Assembly: GCF_037176765.1 (NCBI RefSeq)
Contig: NC_090025.1
Span: 172,654,040 to 172,718,039, forward strand
DNA from: Anolis sagrei
Lineage: Eukaryota > Chordata > Lepidosauria > Squamata > Anolidae
Reading direction: 5' to 3'
Length of the DNA: 64,000 bases
In this document: in pieces, positions 43,288 through 54,127 of the stretch
Numbering within the stretch: position 1 is the first letter of the stretch
Layout of the letters: every line of letters begins with the position of its first letter
Notes under the pieces: generated by a model
What the model saw: the letters and a program-made list of their open reading frames with translations, nothing else
Told to the model about the DNA's origin: nothing
Database searches by the model: none
Made by a program: the position numbers and the translations under genes

Positions 43288-43384
43288 GATAGGTTTACCT
43301 TATTCCTGATTAAAACCCATGTTGCCCAATGCACAAAATCAATGTACATTATATTTTCATACTGAGCAAAATTCAAATGGTATA

Positions 43385-43570
43385 CATTTTATTTTATTTA
43401 TTTATTTACATCACTTTTATCCCGCCCATATCAGCCCGAAGGTGACTCAGGGCAGTGTACAAATCAGTAACAATTAGATGCCATATATAAAAATCAGTTA
43501 AAAGCAAAAAATCACACCACAATACATTTAAAAAACATAAAAGCAATAAACAATAAAATTATAAAAACTA
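43385..43570 (-). mobile_element. L2-type LINE 3' end, reverse
   Basis: TTTATTTATTTATTTACATC, then CCCGAAGGTGACTCAGGGCA. Confidence 0.8.
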
Positions 43571-43691
43571 TGTCTTCTTGTTCAAAACCTCAACCGTTCC
43601 ATCATTTTAGCCGTTCCTAGTTCATATTCCAATTTGAGTTTATCTGGTCATTCTGAAGTTCCAAACTCTTGCTCAAAGAACCAGGTTTTCA

Positions 43692-43770
43692 CTCTAGGAT
43701 CACAGAATTATAGAGTTGGAAGAGACCACAAGGGCATGCAGTCCAACCCTTCCCATGCAGGAAAATGCAA
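43692..43770 (-). mobile_element. CR1 3'-end fragment, reverse
   Basis: ACAGAATTATAGAGTTGGAAG, then GCATGCAGTCCAACCCTTCC. It ends about 160 bases before the first coding exon of ATP6V0A4. Confidence 0.8.
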
Positions 43771-43927
43771 TCAAAGCAAACCAGAACTTTGTCCATTCTG
43801 GTTGTCTTTCTCTTGGACACCTTCCAGCTTCTCGTCCTTCTTGAATGGTGTACTCAGAACTGAGCTAATGCTTGGTCCTCCTGAGACGAAACCTTAATTC
43901 TAAGCATTTCTTTCAATCTCTCCGCAG

Positions 43928-44057
43928 AGGAGCATGCAAGATGGGGTCCGTTTTTCGGAGCGAAGAGATGTGCCTCTCGCAGCTTTTTCTTCAAGTGGAG
44001 TCGGCCTATTGCTGTGTGGCAGAACTTGGAGAGCTGGGCCTGGTTCAGTTCAGAGAT
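43928..44057 (+). CDS. ATP6V0A4: ATP6V0A4 first coding exon
   Basis: The CDS starts at 43941 and 13 bases of 5' UTR follow a TCCGCAG acceptor, so at least one non-coding exon lies upstream and was not found. The 39 codons read [20 protein letters not shown] and [19 protein letters not shown], then a GTGAGT donor. Human a4 begins [25 protein letters not shown]..., nearly identical and closer than the a1-a3 paralogues as I recall them. The a subunit is the roughly 840-residue stator and proton-channel half of the V-ATPase membrane sector. The a4 form works in kidney intercalated cells, inner ear and epididymis, and its loss in human causes distal renal tubular acidosis. Ten exons here give about 393 residues of the cytosolic N-terminal domain. 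An out-of-frame ATG at 43934 precedes the start. Confidence 0.97.
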
Positions 44058-44308
44058 GTGAGTAGACCATTAGAAACATTTGGGTAGATCAGGATTTTAG
44101 GGCTGCCCTTTGAATTTTACAAACATCAGTAAATATTGATTGAAAAAATATTCTGAAATGAAGATTTTCTCAATGTCTAGTCACCACTTGCAGTAATAAG
44201 GAACAAATATGTTTAGAATTGTATCAGTATTTGAAGAAAGGGCTAATTCATTTGTTTTCCATTGTTTAATTTCTATATTGTTTTTGTTGTTCGTTGACTG
44301 CTGTTTAG

Positions 44309-44387
44309 TTGAATGCGAATGTGAACAGCTTCCAAAGGAAGTTTGTGAATGAAGTGAGAAGATGTGAATCCTTGGAAAGAATCCTTC
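44309..44387 (+). CDS. ATP6V0A4: ATP6V0A4 coding exon 2
   Basis: The acceptor CTGTTTAG is followed by [20 protein letters not shown] and SLERIL plus one base before GTAAGT. Human has [27 protein letters not shown]. It belongs to the start of the long N-terminal helix pair that forms the peripheral-stalk-binding arm. The 79 bases change phase from 0 to 1, matched by the next exon. Confidence 0.97.
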
Positions 44388-45137
44388 GTAAGTAGATTTT
44401 ATTTTATTTTCACAGAGCTGTGTTTAGGGAAGCATACTGTGGAGTGGATTTCTATTTCAAAACACCCAACTTGAGGGATTGCGCTGTAAAGATTGTTGAC
44501 ATCTATTTTCCCCCTTTTCTTTCGCACTTAAGGGGTCTCTAGAAATTGAGTGTCAACTGGAATGGAAGACCATGAGTGGTTCTATGGGAGGCTTTTGACA
44601 TGCCATTGCTTTGTCTCAATTGCTAAATTTTATGTGCTTCAGATGGTGATGTCCCCCAGTTATAGCCCTTCCTTGTTTTTCTGTTCCATCTTCTGTTTTC
44701 TTACCACAGAAAACCTTTAAGCAAAAAAAGCAAGAATACCTGCAGAGTGATTATTAGTTGTGATTATTAGAGTCACTATTAGAAAAAAGACAACAGCTAA
44801 AGGGATAGAGTGCATTCTTTCAGATCCCATTCCTGACACCTGCAGCTAAAAAAGACATCGGATGTCAGATGATGTAAACCTCAACCTGACACTATGGAGA
44901 ATTGCTGACTATCATAATTGCTAGCACAGCTTCGGTAGCACCACTAGGGTTGGTGTCAGCAGGGTGATAAATCTTGGTTTCACTACCATAGATTAGTCCA
45001 AATCACAATATTGTAGCTAAGTAAACAAAACATTCAATTAGATTAGTGCATATAAAAACCAGCAGAAACAAAAGCAATGGTGCATTCTTGCAACACATAT
45101 AGAAAAAACCACATTATCTGAAGCATAAATATAATTG

Positions 45138-45545
45138 GTAATATATATTTTTAAAAATATTTTTATTGGTGTTTTCAAATACAATGTTATAGGAGATCTC
45201 AGAAAAAGTGGGGGATAGGAGAAAGGGGTGTGGGTGGTATATAGGTTCCAAAAGAGGTAGGGGTGTGCACAACACTTAGAGCAAAAACAACAACAACAAC
45301 AACAAGAAAAACAGCTCCCCCCCCCCCCCCAAATAAATCAACAGTTTGACTTCTATTCTTCTTCTTGGCAATGTTTTAAGTTTCAGTCTGTGTTTTCTCC
45401 CTTTACTCTGCTAGGGAGTTTATCTTTGATAACTTTATTTCCCCCTTTTTCCTAAAGCTTATTTTCTCTCTTACATCTATTACTTGACTTCAATAGTTCA
45501 CGTGCATATTTAATTAGTTTCATTATATTCCTCGAGTGGTTTCCA
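45138..45545 (-). mobile_element. Probable L1 3'-UTR fragment, reverse
   Basis: On the - strand it ends CAATAAAAATATTTTTAAAA, like the 3' end of the full-length L1 (CTTAATAAAAATTATACT). The purine/pyrimidine-biased UTR and a C run (about 45317-45330) are also similar in style. Weak identification. Confidence 0.45.
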
Positions 45546-45561
45546 GTCTGTTTGTTTCAGT

Positions 45562-45616
45562 GGTCTCTCCGGTGGCGCAGTGGGTTAAACCCCTGTGCCG
45601 GCAGGACTGAAGCCTG
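45562..45616 (+). mobile_element. SINE tRNA-head fragment
   Basis: CTCTCCGGTGGCGCAGTGGG, then TTAAACCCCTGTGCCGGCAG: A box present, body missing. Confidence 0.7.
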
Positions 45617-45976
45617 GAGGAATCTTTTTCACAAGTAAGAGGATACAGTACTTCTTGTCATCCGATAGTGGATGGACAGACCAATCCAAGATAAAGAGGG
45701 CTGCCTTACTTCCAGTATCATTTGCTGTTTATTACTTTAAATCAACTTCCACTTAAGGCAGCCCTATCAAGGAAAGACCTCCAAGTCACTCTACTGTTCC
45801 CCACATTACCAAGATTGTCATGTTTTCTAGTGAATCTTCTGTTCTCACAATATGGCTCAAATGTGACAACCTCAGTTTAATCATTTTGGCCTCTTGGAAA
45901 AGTTCAGACATGAATTATTTTAGGACCCACTTAGGAAAATGAGATGGCCTGACTCTTCTGTTTGACTTGCTTACAG

Positions 45977-46071
45977 GCTTCTTAGAAATTGAGATGGGGG
46001 AAGACATACCATTTCAAAAGCCTGTGAAATACCCAGAGACTCCACTGCCACGAGAAATGATTGACTTAGAG
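45977..46071 (+). CDS. ATP6V0A4: ATP6V0A4 coding exon 3
   Basis: TTACAG, then GC completes the split Arg codon and the exon reads [31 protein letters not shown] before GTAAGG. Human has [31 protein letters not shown]. The middle differs, as expected of a surface loop in this subunit, while LPREMI is kept. 95 bases close phase exactly. Confidence 0.95.
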
Positions 46072-46956
46072 GTAAGGGTACTTGTGATATGTTCTTCTCA
46101 ATTATGGCCTGAAGAGAAGCACGAAGAACTGTTGCTTTCTTGCTAAACTTGTAGCTGTCTGGAGGCCTTCTGTGTGGTGTGGACTGATCCCATATCTTAG
46201 GATGGCATTTCCTATCTAATACCTCCCAGATACAGTGGACTTCAACTCCTACATAAGGTACAGGGAGAATCAGGATGATGTGATTTCTGCTCTGGAGGTC
46301 ATCAAGATGGAGAAGATGGCTTTAGGAAAAACAACAAGCACTTCATTAGACCAACAGTCAAACGGAAACTCATTTTAAGCAATAAATCCAAATCTACCGT
46401 GTCCTTCGGGCAATAATGTCTTTGTAAACAAGTTCATCTCATGAAGGATTGAGATGAGTTCATCCACTTCCTCTGTTCCTACTTCTCTGCCACATTGGGG
46501 TGTAGAAGTGAGAATGCCGAAATGAGATTTCAGAGATTCAAATTCAAGTTTTCAGAATATGATCTTATGCTGGTCACTCTTCCTCTCCCCTTGACCTGCC
46601 TCACTAGCGTGTTATGAGGATAAAAGAGAGAATCTGGTTTGCAACACTGAGGTTACCGATAGAAAGAGCAAACCTGAGACCTGGGGAGAAGCCTTGGTGA
46701 TGTTCCTAGGTGTTATGCATTAAGTTCCACCCACTGATGTAATTCAGACATAAAAATGGACTTTGTTTGGAAATTAAGACAGAAATTCGAACTAAAGGGG
46801 CTAGTCCCAGATCACAGTTCTTTATTACTTTATCCTTACATTTGGCCCAACCCAAATTGTTCAACTCTTTGTTTTTAACTTTTCATCTTACCTCATACCC
46901 GGTGTTTTATCCCTCTGTGTTATTTTCTTTAATTGTTTGTATTCTGTTTGAGTTAC

Positions 46957-47527
46957 TAGCTGTCCCCTGCCACGCGTTGCTGTGGCCCACATGGGGGTTC
47001 TGTGTGGGAGGTTTGGCCCAATTCTATCTTTGGTGGGGTTCAGAATGCTCTGTGATTGTAGGTGAACTATAAATCCCAGCAACTACAAATCCCAAATGTC
47101 AAGATTCTATTTTCCCCAAACTCCACCAGTGTTCACATTTGGGCATTTTGAGTATTCGTGTCAAGTTTGGTCCAGATCCATCATTGTTTGAGTCCACAGT
47201 GCTCTCTGGATGTAGGTGAACTACAACTCCAAAACCAAAGGACACTGCCCACCAAACCCTTCCAGTATTTTCTGTTGCTCATGGGGGTTCTGTATGGGAA
47301 ATCTGGCTCACTTCTATCGTTGGTGGGGTTCAGAATGCTCTTTGGTTGTAGATGAACTATAAATCCCAGCAACTACAACTCCCAAATAACAAAATCAATT
47401 TTTTTGAGTGAAGGACATACATTGGGTTGTTAAGTGTCTTGTGTCCAAATTTGGTGTCCGTTCGCCCAGTGGTTTTTGAGTTCTGTTAATCCCACAAATG
47501 AACATTACATTTTTATTTATATAGATA
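46957..47527 (+). mobile_element. Unclassified interspersed repeat with shared hAT module
   Basis: Starts ACTAGCTGTCCCCTGCCACG and ends CACAAATGAACATTACATTT TTATTTATATAGAT, a common squamate repeat. Its two internal blocks (TTGGTGGGGTTCAGAATGCT ... AAATCCCAGCAACTACAA) are the reverse of modules in the hAT at 16053-16792. Confidence 0.65.
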
Positions 47528-47544
47528 ATCTGATATATGTATTT

Positions 47545-47702
47545 TATTTTGTTTATTGTATTTGTCAGGCTTGGCCTCATGTTAGCCACCCTGAGTCCCA
47601 CAGGGGAGAAGGTGGTGGGGCATAAATAAAGTAATAAATAAATAAAAAGAGGTCACGAAGAGTTGGAAAAGACTGAACGACTGAACAATAACAACAACAA
47701 CA
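47545..47702 (+). mobile_element. L2 3' end followed by Bov-B tail
   Basis: TTAGCCACCCTGAGTCCCAC and AAATAAAGTAATAAATAAAT (L2), then AGGTCACGAAGAGTTGGAAA AGACTGAACG with AAC repeats (Bov-B tail). Confidence 0.8.
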
Positions 47703-48219
47703 ATTATATGGCAGTGCAGAAGGGGGCCCAGTTGCCACATTGGGAACTTTCCAGGAGAAGCAGTTTGCCTTTTCTGTTTGGCCAGAAGTAGGATGATTAA
47801 GAAAGTCACAGAAACAGCCTTGGGGCTATATGCATCCCTGCTACCTCTGTTTGCCATCTCCTGCCCTGTTGGATATGTTCATTATTTAAGCCTCCTAGAG
47901 TTAAGGAATAGAATTAAGAAATAGAGCAGCACCTTGTATCTTAGAGAAGCAATCATTACAAAAGTTGTTAGCAACTCATCGTTGTCATTCATCATTTCAC
48001 TTACTGCAAACCGGAGATTTGTTGTGCTTTCTATTACTTATTTTGGTGTCTGTACATAATTTGTGCCGTTCATGAATCATTCATGCTCAGAAACAGATTT
48101 TTAATATTTGCGGCAAGATTGCCTAACCTGCCGAGAGACATATTTTGAAAGGTTTGCCACATAATAATCCATCTTTGTAGTAATCTGTTTTGTCAGCAGC
48201 AAGGCGCGTGAAGGCATAA

Positions 48220-48585
<366 letters not shown>

Positions 48586-48587
48586 CC

Positions 48588-48955
48588 TTCCACACAACAC
48601 AAAAGAAATGGGTGAGAATAGGTCAAAAGGGGAGGTAGCTAGGTGACCTTTGTACTAAATCCGTGCTCAATCGCAGCAACAGAGAGAAAACCCAATTCAA
48701 AAAGGTCCCCATATATCCCGGTTCTGGACAAAAAAATTGGATTTTCCCATGACTGTGTGGCCCTGCAGTTATGTAAAGTTTGGGATTTCCCTCTTTACCG
48801 CCTGTGGAGACTACTTCCTGCCCTGTTCTGGTTTTTAAAAGCCTGAAACAGCTATTCAGCTTTTTGGGCTCCTACGGAGACACAGATGGTTTTCTAGCTG
48901 GTTTCTATAAAGGAGAAGAGGAGAGCCATTAGAAGTCTCTGAAAGTGTTTATTTT
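48588..48955. mobile_element. Uncharacterised DNA-transposon-like repeat
   Basis: Begins TTGGCCCTTCCACACAACAC. The second half resembles 28860-28980, and the start resembles the end of the repeat at 57026-57670 in reverse. Confidence 0.5.
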
Positions 48956-48956
48956 A

Positions 48957-49560
48957 ATTTACTTCATTTTTTACCCCACCTTTCTCACCCAAGGGGACTC
49001 AAGGCAGCTTACAGGTCCAGCAAAAATTCAATGCTGGTGAAAACAAACAATAAACATTAAAATGTATCCCACAGTTAAAATGATTAACAGTTAATCAATA
49101 AAACACATAAAACAGTATACAAATTAAAAACATATAAGCTGCATAGTTCCACTTATCCGATAACCTTGCTCAAATGTTTGCTCAAATTCTTAATTAGTAA
49201 CATATTCTTCGAACACTTGTGTGCAAAGCCAAGTCTTTAGCTTTTTTCTGAAAGCTAGAAGGGATGGGGCCTGCAGAGGGAGTTCCACTGCAGAGGAGCC
49301 ACCACGGAGAAGGCCCTGTCTCTCATCTGCACCAGTCACGCTTGCGAAGAATTTGGGACCGAGAGCAGGGCCTCCCCAGATGATCTTAAAGTTTTAGTAG
49401 GTTTATAGGAGGAGATTTGTTCAGACAGGTAAGTTCTACCAGAACTGTTCAGGGTTTTATAGGCCAGGACCAGCACTTTAAATTAGGCTCGGTAGCATAT
49501 TGGCAGCCAGTGAAGCTGACACAACAAAGGAGTTGTTTGCTCCCTGTATGCAGTTCCAGT
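48957..49560 (-). mobile_element. L2-type LINE, ORF end and 3' UTR, reverse
   Basis: 3' end complement (ACCCAAGGGGACTCAAGGCA), then the reverse of the ORF C terminus (AGGGAGTTCCACTGCAGAGG, AGAAGGCCCTGTCTCTCATC, GAGAGCAGGGCCTCCCCAGA). Confidence 0.85.
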
Positions 49561-49849
49561 TAGAAGTCTGACTGCTGCCCGTTGGACTAGTTAAAGCTTC
49601 TGGGCCGTCTTCCGCTTTATAATATTAATTAACTATTGGGAAAGAGGGGAATCCGGTGGCATTTTTTTTAATCCCACCATTATGTGGACTGGCAGGTCTG
49701 TGTGGGTCTTGGGTTGGTTTATCCTGCATATTAATGCTGCATTTTGGCACTGTCTGGAAGCACCTTAAGTTGGAAATTTAGGAGTATCATTGTTTCTACA
49801 GTTGTAGATGCAGTCTGGCTCCAATAAACCAGTTAAAGATTTCAGTATA

Positions 49850-50083
49850 ATGTATTGTCAAAGGTTTTTATGGCCAGAATCACTGGGATGTTATAGATTT
49901 TTCAGGCTATATGGCCATGTTCTAGAAGCATTCTCTCTTGACGTTTTACCTGCATCTATGGAGGCATCCTCAGAGGTTGTGAGGTCACAACTTCTGAGGA
50001 TACTAGCCATAGATGCAGGCAAAATGTCAAGAGAGAATACCTCTAGAACATGGCCATATAGCCCAGAAAACCTACAACAACCC
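49850..50083. mobile_element. Penelope-like terminal palindrome, copy 2
   Basis: Inverted repeat from ATTGTCAAAGGTTTTTATGG to GAAAACCTACAACAACCC. The flanks agatttcagtata / agatttcaatata look like a target duplication with one mismatch. Confidence 0.65.
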
Positions 50084-50209
50084 AGATTTCAATATAGATG
50101 TGACCTCAAACAACATAAATAAGAGTAGTTTGAGCAATACTGAGAAATGACTTTCAATGAAATTATTTTCAAGACACCACTGTAAGATTTATATTATTCC
50201 TGTTTTCAG

Positions 50210-50304
50210 ACTGAAACTAATTTGCCTGATGATTTCTTCAATGAAGACACGTCTGGACTTTTGGAACTAAAAAGTACTCCAGCAGCAGCTGCTGCAAAAC
50301 TCGG
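50210..50304 (+). CDS. ATP6V0A4: ATP6V0A4 coding exon 5
   Basis: GTTTTCAG, then [31 protein letters not shown] plus GG before GTTAGT. Human has [32 protein letters not shown]. Five alanines in a row replace the human YMTG stretch, probably by small codon-repeat expansion (GCAGCAGCTGCTGCA). Phase 0 in, phase 2 out. Confidence 0.96.
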
Positions 50305-50414
50305 GTTAGTGTTGCTTCTGTTGATTTATTTCCACAAAGACATTTTCCTCATTAGTTAGAAAAATAAAAAAGAGGACACATTTATCAACCAAATACTTTA
50401 AACCTCTGATTGCT

Positions 50415-50647
50415 GGGACATCTCTCCAGCAACATTGGCAGGCAGAAGGTCAAGTGGCAACTGATATTTTACTGCCATGACTCAATGCTACGGAATCCTA
50501 GTATTTCTATCTTGATGAGACACCAGCTTTGGCAAAGAAACCTAAAGATCTTGCAAAACTATGGCTCCCAGGATTCCATAACATTGAGCCATGACAGTTA
50601 ACGTGGTGTCAAACTGCATTACTTCTACCAAGTAGGTGCATCTCCAA
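50415..50647. mobile_element. Palindromic MITE, second copy
   Basis: Same family as 41447-41661: ACTGCCATGACTCAATGCTA / ATTCCATAACATTGAGCCAT arms and GTGGTGTCAAACTGCATTAC near the end. Confidence 0.75.
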
Positions 50648-50944
50648 ACACCTCATTGAAATCCCTGCTCTTTTAAAAATCAGAACGAACTATCTGTAGT
50701 ATCTATAAGTATTTACTTCTTTCTCTTTATCCTAGGATTGTATCTCTGCTGCAGATTCCAGTTAGTTCTACATTTACACTTAGAGGGCAAAGATGGACAG
50801 TTGAAACTGAAATTCTGTGCAGTAAAAATAGTTAAGGAAAACAGCACGAAGATATGTGCATCCATATGGGAATTGGCTCAAATACATAAATATGACACAT
50901 AAGTGTAGCATTAGTTAGCCACTCTAATGTTTTACTAGCCTGTT

Positions 50945-52072
50945 TCCCGAAAATAAGTCATCCCCTGAAAATAAGACCTAGTAGAGGTTTTGCTGAATTG
51001 CTAAATATAAGACCTAGCAAAGTTTTTGTTTGGAAGCTCCCCCGGAAGCTGCAATACCATCCCTGCTGTATACTTACTTACTTAGGCGATCCCTATTTGT
51101 CCAAATAATAGGGTCCACAGTCACCTATGGTGGGTCCGTAGGTGACTGTGGAGCCTTATTCTTGACTCGCAAGGTCCCCCCCTAGAGAGGGCATTGGTTT
51201 CCAGGTGGAAGATGGTCCTGTTGGGGATGACTTGACACATCTTCCTCTTGGCATGTTTCTCTCTTTCGCCCTCCATTCGTGCCTCTTCAAATTCTACAGC
51301 ACTGCTGGTCACAGCTGACCTCCAGCTAGAGTACTCAAGGGCCAGGGATTCCCAGTTCTATGCCACAGTTTTTAAGGTTGGCTTTGAGCCCATCTTTAAA
51401 TCTCTTTTCCTGTCCTCCAACATTCCATTCTCCATTCTTGAGTTCTGATTAGAGCAACTGCTTTGGGAGATGGTGCTCGGGCAGAGTTGATGGTGGAGGA
51501 CCATCGCTTTAGTACTGGTGATCTTTACTTCTTCCAGCATGCTGATATTTGTCCACCTGTCTCCCAAGAGATTTGCAGGATTTTTTGGAGGCAATGCTGA
51601 TGCAATTGTTCCAGGAGCTACATGTGATGTCTGTAGACAGTCCATGTTTCACAAGCATATAGCAGAGTTAGGAGGACAATAGCTTTATAAACAAGCACCT
51701 TGGTATCCCTACGGATGTCTCTCAAACACTCTGTGCTTCATTCGAAAAAATGCTGCACTTGCAGAGCTCTGCTGTACAAGTAGTGCTGGAACTGCTGTGG
51801 GAGATCATTGCAGTCTCCAGACAGTGTGTAGGAGCCAGGTACTTTACAGCCCTTATTTTTTGTGGCCCTGTGTGTGAGAGCCAGTATAGTTATTATATAC
51901 TGACAACTACTGTACACTATATAACAAATGTTCATTTTTTTTTTCAACAATAAATGTGAATTCTTCTTCATGGAAAAATAAGACACTCCCTGAAAATAAG
52001 ACCTAGCGCATCCTTGGTAGCAAAAATTAATATAAGACACAGTCTTATTTTCGAGGAAACAACATAATGCAA
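50945..52072. mobile_element. TIR DNA transposon split by a LINE fragment
   Basis: The left end GTTTCCCGAAAATAAGTCAT and the right end GTCTTATTTTCGAGGAAAC are inverted repeats. Subterminal GAAAATAAGACCTAG motifs occur on both sides. No transposase was seen. A LINE piece at about 51083-51755 is inserted. Family not assigned. Confidence 0.65.
51083..51755 (-). mobile_element. Non-LTR LINE ORF fragment nested in TIR element
   Basis: On the - strand: MDCLQTSHVAPGTIASALPP, DRKRDLKMGSKPTLKTVA, NWESLALEYSSWRSAVTSSA and VEFEEARMEGEREKHAKRKM. This style (RYKD-LK...; W..LA.....WR) is typical of the tail of a non-LTR polymerase ORF. Clade not resolved. Broken. Confidence 0.55.
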
Positions 52073-52117
52073 AAAGAATATATGTGTCATATATCCATTT
52101 TGTCTTCTGTCCCACAG

Positions 52118-52244
52118 ATTCATAGCTGGGGTGATCAAGAGGGAAAGGATGGTGCCGTTTGAACGTTTGCTGTGGAGAGCTTGCCGGGGAAACATCTATC
52201 TGAGATTCAGTGAAATGGACACTCCTCTAGAAGATCCTGTCACT
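52118..52244 (+). CDS. ATP6V0A4: ATP6V0A4 coding exon 6
   Basis: GTCCCACAG, then A completes the Gly codon and the exon reads [42 protein letters not shown] before GTAAGT. Human has [45 protein letters not shown].RER...FERLLWR.CRGN is the most conserved cytosolic motif of all V-ATPase a subunits. Confidence 0.98.
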
Positions 52245-52365
52245 GTAAGTGTAGAAGTCGTTTCCATATTGCCATCTCTCACATCGTGTTCGGCATCCAG
52301 TGCAGCTCAATTTTTTATTATTTTTAAAAAATTCTACTTATACTGCATTTATTTTTTTTCTCCAG

Positions 52366-52448
52366 AAAGAAGAGATGAAAAAGAATGTGTTCATTATCTT
52401 CTACCAAGGGGAGCAGCTTAGGCTGAAAATCAAGAAGATCTGTGATGG
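52366..52448 (+). CDS. ATP6V0A4: ATP6V0A4 coding exon 7
   Basis: TTTTCTCCAG, then [27 protein letters not shown] plus GG before GTAAAA. Human has [28 protein letters not shown]. The [11 protein letters not shown] strand belongs to the globular distal lobe of the N-terminal domain. The intron before it is only 121 bp. Confidence 0.97.
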
Positions 52449-52771
52449 GTAAAAATAAACTATTGCTGTTGTTTGTTTGATTTCATTTTGTCTATAGCTG
52501 ATGAGGGGTTGAGGAATAAGTAAGACTCCTACGCAGGGTAAAGGGTCAGAGTAACTGACCTTGTATCCTGAGGCACATTTGCCCAGTTCTTGTCTGTTGT
52601 TCGTGAATTGGGCTTTGGACCTTGTTTTTGTGATTGACCGATTGTGATCTGTGGATAAGTTGGGCAAATTGTGACTGTCTACATTTTTTGAACAGAATAG
52701 TAAGGCTTTCTGGAAACTCTAGTTATATTTGGAGATAGATATGTCAACCATTGCTAGGCTATGTATAACAG

Positions 52772-53163
52772 TGGTTCCCAACCTTTTTTTTTTTGACCCG
52801 GGACCACTCTCCAACATTAGTACCAAACGGGTTACAAATTGATTTTTGGTCAACTTTAAATTCAGTTTGGTTATTTGGAGTGCCGAATCAGAAAATTGCA
52901 TTGGATAGACTACATCAGTTCTAGTTTCTGATACAAAACATATGTTATCCAGTAGTCGCCATCTGCGCACCCAGAGAAAACCATATTTAATAATCTAGAG
53001 CTGATGTGGTAGTAGTAATCTTTTGTGGGAAGTCAGCCTCCCCTCCTGACATCCCCATTGCCTTGACACTATAAGAGGGTTTCAAAGCAATGATGTAGTA
53101 ATGGTGAGGCCGCAGACCATATTTTCATTCTTACGGTGGTCCACGGTCCACAGGTTGGGAACC
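52772..53163 (+). mobile_element. Non-autonomous hAT transposon (~390 bp)
   Basis: CAGTGGTTCCCAACCTTTTT to CCACAGGTTGGGAACC; same family as 18737-19188. The target duplication is no longer clear. Confidence 0.8.
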
Positions 53164-53249
53164 ATTTATGAATATGTAGCTTTCTCTGAACACATAGGAT
53201 TAGATCCAATTTATGTTGTACAATATATGCCCCATACCCTGATCTGACA

Positions 53250-53302
53250 AAGTAGCCACCCCGAGTCCCCATTGGGGAGATGGTAGTGGGGTATAAATAA
53301 AG

Positions 53303-53343
<41 letters not shown>
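53250..53343 (+). mobile_element. L2 3' end with (ATT)n
   Basis: GTAGCCACCCCGAGTCCCCA, ATAAATAAAGTTTATTATTA, then ATT repeats. Confidence 0.88.
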
Positions 53344-53344
<1 letters not shown>

Positions 53345-53801
53345 TGTCTAGGAATTTTCTAGGTCCTCCTATGGTAACTTCTGGCAGACGTTGTTAATTT
53401 AAACTAGGTTTGCTGTTATCAACAGTTTCATTTTTCCATTGTATGTTCAGAATCCCCTCGTGGACACAGGAATTGGACTTTATTAAGTTTTCATTGACAT
53501 CAACTCATTTTTACTATTCCTGTAAATCCATCCCAGCAAGGATTTAAACCTCTGCACGAACATCTCTTATTTTCTGTTAGAAGCTTTGTGTTATTTCCAT
53601 TTCTGAAGTTGAAGTTCTATCTAATTCGTTCACAAAGAGCTCTCAATTCATATTTGTTTTTTATTCATTCACATATTATTTTGGGGGACTGCAGTTTCTA
53701 AAATTCTGAGAGGTGTAGGCCTCAAAGTTATTTTTCTAAGTACAATTCAATTTGACATTAGGTTGACATTTCAGCATCTATATTTAACTGTTTATTTGCT
53801 T

Positions 53802-54127
53802 GGACCCCTGGTGGTGCAGCGGATTAAACCTCTGAGCTGTTGAACTTGCTGACCGAAAGGTTGGCGGGTCAAATCCAGGAAGTGAGATGAACTCCCACTG
53901 TTAGCCCCAGTATCTGCCAACCTAGCAGTTCGAAAACATGCAAATCTGAGTAGATCAATAGGTACTGCTTCTGTGGGAAGGTAATGGCGCTTCATGCAGT
54001 CATGCTGGCCACATGGCTTGGAGGTGTCTATGGACAACGCTGGCTCTTTGGCTTAAAAATGGAGATGAGCACCACCCCCCAGAATAAGGCATGACTAGAC
54101 TTAATGTCAGGTGAAACCTTTACCTTT
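53802..54127 (+). mobile_element. Full-length tRNA-derived squamate SINE (first family)
   Basis: Head CCCCTGGTGGTGCAGCGGAT, B-box region TTGGCGGGTCAAATCCAGGA and tail GTCAGGTGAAACCTTTACCT. Confidence 0.93.

Larger units (their letters stand above)
44388..45976 (+). other. ATP6V0A4 intron 2
   Basis: Holds a reverse LINE 3' fragment (about 45138-45545) and a SINE head (45546-45616). The part 44388-45137 has no recognised element. Confidence 0.6.
50305..52117 (+). other. ATP6V0A4 intron 5
   Basis: Mostly covered by a MITE (50415-50647) and a TIR transposon carrying a nested LINE fragment (50945-52072). 50648-50944 has no recognised element. Confidence 0.6.

Noticed and set aside
53802-53900. 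tRNA gene (A and B boxes) at SINE heads, also at 11418, 31700 and 60480
   Set aside because: No cloverleaf can be completed and each is followed by a SINE body, so these are SINE promoters.
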